Source: Branchipolynoe longqiensis
Taxonomy: Eukaryota; Annelida; Polychaeta; Phyllodocida; Polynoidae
Direction: 5' to 3'
DNA length: 64,000 nucleotides
Assembly (NCBI GenBank): GCA_030323885.1
Contig: CM059187.1
Span: 139,642,089 to 139,706,088 of the forward strand
In this document: in pieces, positions 23,701 through 35,700 of the stretch
How the letters are laid out: each line of letters begins with the position of its first letter
Numbering within the stretch: position 1 is the stretch's first letter
The notes under the pieces: model-generated
What the model was told of the DNA's origin: nothing
The model's database searches: none
What the model saw: only the letters and a program-made list of their open reading frames with translations
Made by a program: the position numbers and the translations under genes

Positions 23701-26700
23701 CATTGGGAAAATGCTATTCCACCATTTCTCATCTTCCCGCGAATGAATGTCAGAGATTTCATGATAAAGAATGCCCCACCTGGTACAAAGCGTTCTATAC
23801 AACGGTTTCTTTTTGATCTAGACTTAAGTCAATATTTCTAGGTGTCAAGCCATAAAATTAGTAAATTTGCCACTTATATTATCAATCAAGCAAATCCTTT
23901 CAATCAAAATGAGAGCAAAAAATATGTTTGAAGGTCTATTTTGTTCAATACTGGACTCATTCAAGTTATGTGTGGAACATTTGCTATTTGTGTATTCATT
24001 TCAGTTAGACATTTATTAGCATATATGTCCCATTGCACCCCAATTGGTGTCCCAGTGCACCCTGTTACGGGGTGCATTGGGACACTTTTCAGAATGGAAG
24101 AAAACATGATGTGAGTCAACTAATTATAATTATGTTATAGTTTCAGAACTTGTTATTGATACATTAAATAATACTTTCAGTCATTTTAATGTATCTTATA
24201 TTCCTAAAAAAGTAAAAACATGTCCCAATGCGCCCCAGTCTCCCCTTGCCTTTTAAATTCAGAATTTACGTGCTCATTTAATTTACCCACATTTTTCAGG
24301 CTGCTGTAATACGGGCTGAATCTTTTATCTACATCCTGGGTACTTAAGACGGGTGTGTGATGTAAGTGGTGCGTACCTGTGATGTTGCTGCAGTCCTTCC
24401 GCAGGAACTCAAGCGCGTGTGGGTGGTCGTGCTCTACAGACTGGGACACGTCGATCACATACACCTTCCCCTCGTGATACCTGGCAACACACTGCTGTTA
24501 TTAACAAGGTGTCAGGTTATAACAACATCCATCAAACTATACTATGCTAAATGCATATGCTTATGGACACGCAGAAAGGAAAGTTAGTTTTATTTAATGA
24601 TGCCCCTAGAGCACATTGATTTTTATCATCGGCTATTGGACGTCAAACATATGGTCATTCTGACATATTTTTTTTAAGAAACAGGCTGCTGCCAAATAGG
24701 CTACTCTTTCCGATAAGCAGCAAGGGGTCTTTTATATGCACTTTCCCACACAGGACATCACATACCACAGCCTTTGATGAACCAGATGTGAACCACTGGT
24801 TGGAATGGAAAATAGCCCAAACTACAAATCGGTCCACTGAGCAGGATCGATCGGATGACCCACACCATCACAGGTTTACACTCTACCGCCTGATCTACAT
24901 CCCGCTCCCTTTATAGACACACAGAAACATTGGTGATGAAAAACCATTAAAGTTGCATAGTCTGATGGTTTTGAGTTCCCCTCATTTTTCTGAAATAAAC
25001 ATATTGAATTGATTGTTATAATCTACCTGACTTTAGCTGGAAGTAACTTTTATTTTAAATGACTAACTTTGGAGATATTTGAAGTGTAAACACCTCAAAT
25101 TAGTTTTGGCAAACAGACCAAAACTCTCACAGCCTTCTGCAGTAACAGGTTCTATTAAATTGGCTTGTTATTCCCTTCTATGTGGCAACACATGCTTAAT
25201 AATTGCATCAGTATCTAAGTTGGAGATGTAGAATCAAATCTAGATAATTGTCATGGTTTTGACAATTTTATGCTTCATCGGACTATGCAGCTTTAATACA
25301 ACATGAAATATTAGGCCATTTGAGGAAGATCCAAGGGTTATATTGAGTTCCATCGAGCTACTAATTAATCTGAACGAAGCTGACAAAAATATGGATGAAA
25401 TACATTTCAAATCGACCATTATTTGTATATTCAGGGCCCCTACACATGTGAAGATATGGAATTCAAGGCTATTTCAAGGCTGTTTTGGATAGGAACTCAC
25501 AACCATTTTCATTTGGATTTCAGGGGAAAAACCAACGATGGCAAAAGTCAATTTCAGCCTAATTTAAATCAGTGGGGACAGTTTAATGGAATTCAAGGCT
25601 ATTCAAGACTAATTACTCCAAAAAGGGTAATTCAAGGCTTTTCGGGGCGTGAAATGGGACATATGAAGTTCAAGACTTTCCAGGTCCCATATGGACCCTG
25701 TATATTCAACTCTTTTCCCAATTCATTGCTGGCTTACAGCATGTTGAACTCGCTGAGGTCGGCGTGTACAAGCCTGCACTGCTGGTACATGGCCCTCATC
25801 ATGTGAATCACTTGCAGATACAGCTCCCGGGCCCTGGACTCAGACAGGTCCACGTCCTTCAACTTGGGGGCCGCCCTGAAAGCATAAAAAAGCACATTTG
25901 ACAACATTCCATTAATTTGAACCCAGACAAATAGTGTCGGACGGTGCAGCTCCCCCAAAGCGCCCAGTCTGACCATTCTATTTATTTTGCAAGCCGTAAT
26001 TTAGTATTAAAGATGCATAGTCCGATGGTTTTGAATTCCTATAATTTTCCTGAGATAAATACATTAAAATGTTTATTATAATTTACCTTACTTTTAGCTT
26101 GAAGTAACTTTGATTTGAACGACTAACTTTCGAGATATTTGATAGGTAAGTGTGCAAAATTAATTTCGGCAAGCATGCCAAAACACTGACACCATAGGCC
26201 TATGCAGCAACATGTTCTACTAAATTGACTCAGTATTCCCTTCTATGTGGCAATAAATGCTTAATAAGTGGACGAGTATCTAAATTAGATATGTAAAATC
26301 AAATCTATTTGAGTGTTTTGGTTCTGAAAATTTGATGCTTCATCGGTCTATGCAGCTTTAAAGTTGCAGTCTGATGGTTTTTACTTTCTGTCACTTTCCG
26401 AGATAAATATATTAGGTTCATCATTACTGTCTACCTTACCTTAGTTTGAAGTAACTTTGCTTTAAATTACTAATTTAGGAGATATTTGAAGTGAAATCAT
26501 GCAAAATAAAATTTGGAACGCTTGTCAAAACATTGACCATATAGGCTTCAGCAATAACAGGTTCTATTAAATTGACTTAGTATGCATGAACTCCTATGTA
26601 GCACCAAATGTGTAATAAGGACACTAGTATCTAAGTTAGATATGTAGGTTCAAATCTAGATGCGGTTTACTTTTTTTAAATTATCCTTTAGCTAAGACTA

Positions 26701-29700
26701 TGCAGCTTTAACATGCTTTTTAACTTGCCAACTTTACTTTCCAGGCCTTGTACACATGTAAAGATATGCAATTAAAGGCTTTTCAAGGCTGCTTTAAAAA
26801 TATAAAGGAATTCAAGACTATTTTCTATTGGACTTCAGGGAGAAAAAAACCCCACAGGCAATTCAGATTATCTTATGCTGAATAGCGATTTCAGACTAAT
26901 GGGGAGCTTTCATGACACAGTTCTCTCGCTATACACCAGGTGGCAGCACCCGTTCCCGGTCCAAGTCGGCGATCATGGTTGGATAGAAGGGTGTAGGTAT
27001 GTGTGTGTGTTCGCCGTGTAGGTGTGTGGTGGTGTGTGGTGGGGGTTTAGGGATGTGGGTTTGGCGTTGTAGGTGTGTGGTGTGTGTGGGGATTTAGGGG
27101 TGCGTGGTGGGGGCTTAGGGATGTGGTGGGGGTGTAGGTGTGTGTGGTGGGGGTTGACGTGTAGGTGGTTTGTGGTGGAGGTGTAGGGTTGTCTTGCAGA
27201 GTGGCACCTCACAATCTTTAGCATCCCTAATCCCCCACCACACACCTACACCCCACCACACACCTACACCACACACCTACACCCCCACCACACACCTACA
27301 CCACCACACACACACCACACACCTACATCCCCACCAAATCCCTAAACCCTCACCACACACCTACAGCCCCACCACACACCTACATCCCACCACACACCTA
27401 AGCTGTGTGTGTGCTTCTATTCAACCAAAGCATTACAGAGACCGGCATGAATCGCCATCTGGTGAGAGACTCGTGCAAACTGAAAGGTCCTCATTTAGAT
27501 CAGTGGGGTCAGTTTCATGGAATTCAAGTATTTTCAAGGCTAATTACCCAAAATAGGTTAAATTCAAGGCTTTTCAAGGCCTCAAATGGGGCAAATGAAG
27601 TTCAAAACTTCTCCTCAAGACTTTCCCTTCCCTGTATGGATCCTGACTTTCTGACCCCAGCACCCCTGGGTCCCGACAGAATAATGTGCATGCTGTCATA
27701 CATTCCCATACGTTGTGTGCTAGTTTGTAGTAATCCTACTTAGTACTTAGACAATAAGCAGTAGTTGGTTGGTTGGGTTTGTGGAGTTTTACATCCTGAC
27801 AACATCTAAGGTCTTATCAGGATGGGTACCGACTTGTGACAGTGTGCGCTCATGGCGATTTTATAGTTCTGCCCCACTGAGAGACCAGGCTGCCAGCACC
27901 ATGACCTAATATCCCACTCGGTCACATTATCCTGACGCTGAGCTGTCCAGTCCTTGCCATATCCTAATAATGCCGAGCGCATGGCTAGGAAACGACAAGT
28001 ATCAATTTTAAAGTCATTGATTTGACCTTACCAGAGTTCGAACCCATGGGTTCGAATACCACGACCTACCAAAACGGGAGACAGACAGTCAACTCATTAG
28101 CCCATCCCGTCTGGTCCAATAAGCAGTATATAATTCGAACTTACCACCCGTTCGTTCCAATAAAGGTCATCAACAGGACGTGGTTCCTTAGCAGTACCGG
28201 CTCTGGGCATGGGATCCCAGCCTGGTGGATGCTGTATGGGGACAAGAAGCACAGCAGTCAGTCGATAAAAGATTCACCTGCAACTCTGTTCAGAGGTGAA
28301 TTACAACCATAAGCCCTATGTAAAAGTTGGAGCAAATGTGTCTCATTGTTTATGGTCTTAATTTGGCATTCCTACTTTATGTTGATTAAAATCAAATAGC
28401 TACAATCCAATTGCATATGTTTTCCCTCAACGTATACTTTCCAGAGTGTTTAAATAACATAATATCAAGGCATAATGAAACCAAATCAGTTTGAAGTGAT
28501 AAGAGTCCATGAGGTAAATCCCCCGTGTTTTAATGAACTTGAATTGTACCACCTGACTACCTCAGACAATAAAAATGACTGCTTCCTGACCTCTCAACTT
28601 CCTGCCAATGGCTGCCACATGTTGACATGTGGGCTCTGTCAATTCAAATTTAAGGTTCATTGATCTACTGGATTAATCTACTAATCAGTTCAAAAGTTGA
28701 GGGTAAATATAATAAGGTATGTGAAATATGTTTTGCTTATCCCCACTGGAAAATCAGGCCGCTGGCACCATGATCCGATATCTCACATTATCCTGACACT
28801 GAGCTAACCAGTCCTTGCCATATCCTATTAATGCAGAGCGCCAGGCTCCGAAGTGACAAGTATCAACTTCATTATACGTCATTGGTTTGACTCGACCGGG
28901 AACCGAATTCCCGATCTCTCGTAAGCGAGGCCCACGCTCTACCGATTCGGCCAACGTGCCCGGTTATCTGAACTGAAAGCCAACTACTACAGATAATCAA
29001 CCAGGTGTAAGCATACATAACAAGCTCCTTCCCAAACACCAGTCTAGAACAAACAATCCGCAAGTCGTCTCTCACCGTGTCAGGTTCCTCATCTCCTTCT
29101 CAGCCCAGGTCTTCACCATCTTACGTGGATTATGCTTACAATATCCATGACGGAATCTGAATTCTCCCGAAACATATTTGTCACGATCTTTAAAAACTAA
29201 AATGGAAGTCTTGTAAACCTGTAAAAGTAGGAAAAATTGAACCAAATCAAGTATATTATGTATATGTATCGTATCGTTTTTAATCAGATATATCGACTTA
29301 GTTCAAGTGGCAAATAACTGGTTTAGAGAGTCAAACTCAGTTTTAGGATTAAAAAAAGGACCATGGGCATCGAGATACTTAATTGTTGGATAATATTTCT
29401 AAAGAGCACTATAACAATTATAATATTTATATATATACAGTAAAACCTCTCTAAATCGACCGACCAGTGGTGGATATAGTGCGGTGGTCGGTTTAGAGAG
29501 TTAGAATATCATTACAATGGTATTGTTGGGACCCAGATAAAGCGATCGATATAGGGGAGTGGTCGATCTGTGGAGGGGTCGGTATAGAGGTTTTACTGTA
29601 TATATATAGTTGAACGAAAATTTAGTTCTATTCTATTCTAAGTGTGCTCTATAATCTATTATGGGAATATAAACAATGACACTATCACATCTCAGTTCCC

Positions 29701-32700
29701 TCTGCTATATATATTGACCATTGCACGACTATATACTATCTACTAAATCAGTATGTAGTTACAGATTTAGCCACACCCGTCACTTGGGTAGCAGCTGTCA
29801 TTATCGCCTACAGACCAGCTCGGACAGTCAAATTTTAACTACATATATATGGCATTCTCTGTGGCGGAGTGGTTAGAGTGTGTGACTTTTTTCTAGGTCA
29901 GACTCCTAATCTGAGGGTTGGCGGTTCGATTCCCTGCGCCCCCAATTTGGATTTCCACCGCTGTGTATAACTTACAGCGTCATCAAAGGCCGGTTGCTCT
30001 CATACCATGTCTATGTGGTGCAGGAGGTTAAAAATCCCTTAGGTCGGTAAAAGTGTAGGCTCAGGCTTTCTATCGACCAGCAGTGGAATAAGGAAGACCA
30101 GTCGTCTATGACTGAAATTTCCCCTGCTCAAGCAACTAATGGACCAAAATTTTTTTTTTTTTTTAAATAGTTAAACGGAAATTAGTTTGGTAGATTTGAA
30201 AGATAACCGACGGTTAGCAGAGGACATGATGAGGGAACCACTACACGCTACGAGTCAATCTTTACCTTTGAGGTCAATATTATTTTATTAAAGTTAATTA
30301 CTTAGTGGTCTCCGGCAAAAAACGTGGAAATCAGGCTGAGAACCTGGCGCCACCTAGCAATTTCTGGCAGAACTAAGCCACTGATGGCGAATTTCCACGA
30401 AAATGTGGATATTCCCCCATAGGATTAGCACTGCCAGGGAATTGCGGGGGAAATGTTGGAAGTCACGTTTCACCTGTCCTTGTGACTATTATCGCCCATG
30501 CCTAACTCTTTCTTCTTTGAGTTCTATGTTCTAGCAACATCTAAGGTCATATAAGAACAAGATTCAGACTAACCTATTGCTGTCATATATATATCCATAG
30601 CATTTTGTGAATGCTAATCGGTAAATATAAAAAATATTGAAGAAATCCGAGAAATCGCACTCAAGTCATATTATCCTGACACTGAACCAACAAGTCCTTG
30701 CCCTATCCTAATAATGTCGAGCGCCTGGCTAGGAAGCGACAAGTATCAATTTTTAAGTCATTGGTTTGATTCGAACCCACGATCTACCAAATCAGCCTCG
30801 CGGGTAGAGAGAGCACTGAATTAAAAAATATATATTCGTATGCATAGCAGTACTACATACTAACACTAATTTGATCGTTGGTAATGCAAAATGATTGATT
30901 TGAATATTTCCTACACCACCACTGTTAACTCTACACTGTTCCCGGCATGACACTCACCTTGATGGCCCTGTCATGGCCGGTCGGTGTGCAGGCATGGTAC
31001 ACGTTCGCCTCCTTGCCAGTACTTATACAGCCGTTTATCTCACTGATTAACTGCCGACTCAGCATTTTGAAGAGGATCATGCGAGTCCGAGGATCCATCA
31101 CCTGCTCCGCTGTTGCACGGTCCGCCTTGTCCTTGCCGCGAATTCTAAGCCAAGACAGAGGGTATGAAGGGTTATTCCATAGTCAGATGAAGCATCAACT
31201 TTCCAAAACCAAAACAATTATCTAGATTTTATTCTACATTAAGCATTTGTTGCCACATAGAAGGGAATACTGAGTCAATTTAATACAACCTGTTACTGCA
31301 GAAGCTTATGGTGACAGTTTTGGCATTCTTGCCAAAATCAATTTGACTTGTTTGCACTTCAAATATCTCAAAAGTTGGGAACTTGAAAAAAAAAGTTACT
31401 TAAAACTAAAGTAAGGTAGATTATAATACTTTGATATATTTTTCTTAGAAAAATGACAGAAACTCAAAATCATCGGACTTTACAACTTTAATCTGTTTCC
31501 AGCAATCTGACCACGATATTTCAACAAAATAAATTGCGATGTTAAAAGACCAATCAACGCTGGAACACACACAAAACAAATCAATAAAATTAGACCTTTC
31601 TATGATTTGATCATATTTTGACTGTAGCGAATTCCAGAATTACGATATTTTTCAGTGCTTACCTATCGGCGTCCGTCTTTTTGCTCTGGTTATAGGACTG
31701 CCGTTGTTGTGGACCATCGTATTTACCTATGAGAAATAAATATTAAAAACACAAAAATTATGGTGCACATTGGCAATGGTAACTACAGTTCTGTTTTTTG
31801 AGGTTAAGTTCGCTGAAATGCTCAATATAAGTGAATATTAATTTCCTTACAGTTATGCCACTCATGAAGCTACCTGACAGCCAACTGTATGAACTCGGTT
31901 GGTGGTTGTTTGTTAGTTTTACGTCCTGGCAACATCTTAGGTCATATCAGGACTCCACACAGTGCAAAACCACTGTTACCGGTAAGACAATTGAGTGATT
32001 CGGAGCACTATGCATTACTAACAGTAGGTACTCCAACCATAGGACTGATTGCTGATGCTGACTGGCCATTGGGAAAAATAGGAGACTTGCTCTCAGCACA
32101 CTACCCCTCTTTGAATGTTGTCTGCTGCGAGTGAGTGCATCAGAGCTAAAAATAACTACTTTCACAGTAAAGTAGAGATCACTAGCTTTAGTTTCATATC
32201 CATTACGACTGACTTCGGGCGTGAAAAAAAAAAATATATATATTGAGGTTTGAAAACTTTGGAACGATCGTAAAACATGATTTTACCAAATATTTTTTAT
32301 AAAAAATATATTACATAGAAAACTTCTTTCTCTACAAATCTGTGTAGATTGTTAACCACCATTTAGCACTCACTCTCAGCAGTTTTGACTTAACCATAGG
32401 ATGGGTATACTAATTGGAGCAAACAATTTTTTTTAATTTTTTACATGTGGATATAGCTTAAAGACAATGTATTCACATTATAGATATTTGCATTCTGATC
32501 ATTTTGATATAAAAATCAATATCTCAAAAGTCAATATCTCAAGTAGAAACAGAGATATATCATTAATTTTCTAAAGATTTTTTATCAAGGACGATTAGTG
32601 AAAATCACACGATTTGCCATGTTTGATGTCAAATTGCTAAACAAATATTGCAGAATCATGAAAAATGTGTGTAAAATTAAAGGCAAAAATGAAATATTAA

Positions 32701-35700
32701 AAAATCCATAACTCAAGGACTAATAGACCAATTTTCCATTAATATATACATTTTAATCAGAATGATAAGAGCTTTCCAACTATACCATTTGCAAATTAAC
32801 TTCATGAAAAGAAAAATTCAGTTTGTAGTACTGTTGTGGGGAAATATTGTGCCTAGAACGGGACCCGAACCCACATCTCTTTGCATTCCGGGCCAGTGTG
32901 CTAACCATTACACCACCTAGGCTCCCTGATGTCACCACACTACCCACGCCTACCTGTCTATATAGCTCCTTGCCAGAGGTCATTGCAGACCAATAGAGTA
33001 CCTACTAACAGCGCACCCAACGCCTTATCTTAGGACAGTTACAATTTACAATGAAATTCACCTCCAATGAAACAATTCATGCCATTAAATACGTTATTAT
33101 AAATACCTACAATGGAAACTGTCGTTTCTTGAAACTTACTGATCGATATTTTGTTCGAAAATCTGCTAAAAGCTTTGTCTGATGGTTGGTATTTGGACGT
33201 TGCTTGACTTGCAGGTTGTTTGTTTGGGTGTTGAGGATTTGCCTGCAATAAAACATGGGCTTACTTCAATATTATCTCATGTGCACAAGGAAAATGTGGA
33301 TAAATGCCTACGCTATAATTATATTAAGTAATGAATAGCTGTTCATTTAAAAGGTTTTTAATTTCTCTTAATGCAAATTATGTTAACCTAAAAATCAACA
33401 TGAAATAGCCAATGTAATTAGATTTGTTTAAATTGAGCACAGGACAGGATATTTTAAAATACTTACACAATGTGCTCCTTAGTTTGAGCATCTCGCTATT
33501 AGATTCAGTGGCTAATTCTGTTGTTTTTTGGTCACCAAAGACCACGATAGACTTGTCCATATTTAACAGTTTACTTTATAAATATTTAAATATTTAGACA
33601 GACAGAACTATCAGAACCAATGCCACTGGTGTTGCATTCACTTGACAGCAGTAGGGTGATGTACCTGGGCTACTTTTGTCATTGATGCATTGTACCGCTT
33701 TGTAAAGTCTGAAAAGAAAAGAAATTAGTGACAACACATGATAGCACGAAGCATCTAAAATAGTGAAGCTTGTTTTTATTTAACGACATCTCTAGAGCAC
33801 ATTGACCTTTTTTTATTGTATCATCGGCCATTATCTCCTTTGGAGAAAACCTGCTGCCGCCACATAGGCTACTCTTTCCGATAAGCAGCGAGGAGTCTTT
33901 TATATGCACTTTCTCACAGACAGGACAGCCTTTAATGAACCAGTTGTGTACCACTGGTTGGAACGGAAAATAGCCCAAACTGCAAACGGGTCCACTGAGA
34001 AGGATCCATCCGATGAGTGACACCATCACAGGTGGACACGCTACCGCCTGAGCTACGTCCCACTCCGCTTATCTAAAATAAACCCAAGCTGCCAAATATC
34101 TAAGTTTAATTTTAGAATCTCACCAGTGAATGATGATTCAACATAATCAGGGAACCAATGGCATCAATCAAACCACATTACTCTTTTTGGCCCACAATCT
34201 ACTCTTCAGAACAATTCTTTTTTCCAGCGCCAAAACACTGCTTCTCCAGCCATTGCACAATAAATATTTCGATTTTGTTGGTCAGGTATACGATTGTTAT
34301 ATATTTGATTTATTTTACGTCATTCTTCACCCAGATATTTTTAGTGCAGCACTACATAATAAAATAGTAGAAAAAGCCAAGTCATTGTCTTTGCTTGCTT
34401 AGTCTTATCATAGCTCTACATTAATAGAAAATAACCAAAGCCACACGACATATTCTCCATACATACATTCTCATACTCTTATTTTCAACATATGACCCCA
34501 GTGCACCAAGCCATCTGCTGGCGTAAAGCAAAGCGAAGCAAGTAAGATATTATACGAAAATGCACATCTTTCCACTTCAAGTCACTTTAATCCCCGATGT
34601 ATACCCTAATTATCCATCACAAAGTGGTGGTACGGTTTATATTAATAGCTTTACAGTATTAAAACATCGTGCCGTGAAAGGTCGATGATATCTAAGTAAA
34701 TGGGAGAGAAACCTTAACGAAAGTAATTACGATGTGTACAGCTTACCCGTGTGCAGATTAATACTCGTTAATTAGGTTGCATACAAATCGAGTGATTACC
34801 TTCAGTCGCATCCTCCCAGTCGAAGAGGTACTCCTCACTGCCAGTGTCTTCATCCGTCCACCAGGACGCATCCGGTTCCTCGGTAGGCATGGTCTTCTCT
34901 TTTTGTGAAATATATGCCAACGGATAATCCGATAAAGAATAAACAATTGGAATATAGAAACCCAACATTCAGTAAACCGCACAAATTATTTAAATGTATA
35001 GTTACATTTCATTTTTGGGATAATCAGATAGAACTTTATACACTGATTTCAGTGATATAAAATTTATCTTGATGTGATAATTGGTTCAAAAGTTATGAGC
35101 ACTTAAAAATATAATTTTGAGGGCTTTTTTCATCCAAAAACGAAATTGGCCACATTAGCAAATTCACAAAGCCATAGAACATGTGCAGATACTTGGAAAC
35201 CAAAACTAAGCACATAATCAAGTTTCATATAGATTGCATTTATTTTATTTTGGAAAGAAAAACAAGAAAATAACACAGATATATACAACTTTTAAAACAG
35301 CTAAAATGTCAAATTGGCTCTGTTGTAAGGCTAACAGTACCTATTTACTACATAAGAATAAAAGTAACATTTTCATGGAAATTTCAAAATGCCATATCTC
35401 AGCTTCTAATTAAGATAGAGAGATACATTTTGTATCACTAGAATCAGCTAAACTGTATCTATAACTTGGATGTACTTATACACTCCACATGACACAGCAT
35501 TCACTGCTCACAGACAGAACATTATTATGTAGTAGGAATTAGTTACAGCAACACCATCCATGTTGGAACATTTGAAATAGTGTTTTCAGCTTGCAGGTTG
35601 CCAAATCGGTCTCACTTCTTCAGCTTATTGATTCACATGCCGTGAATGAATTTAGTATTTTTTAGGCTGATTTAATAGCAAAAAGCGTGCTCTTCAATTT

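Noticed and set aside
27170..27556. Pro/Thr/His-rich open frames
   Set aside because: Low-complexity translation of the CACACCTACACC repeat.
32851..32937. tRNA gene candidate on the minus strand
   Set aside because: Acceptor ends pair, but the anticodon stem does not.
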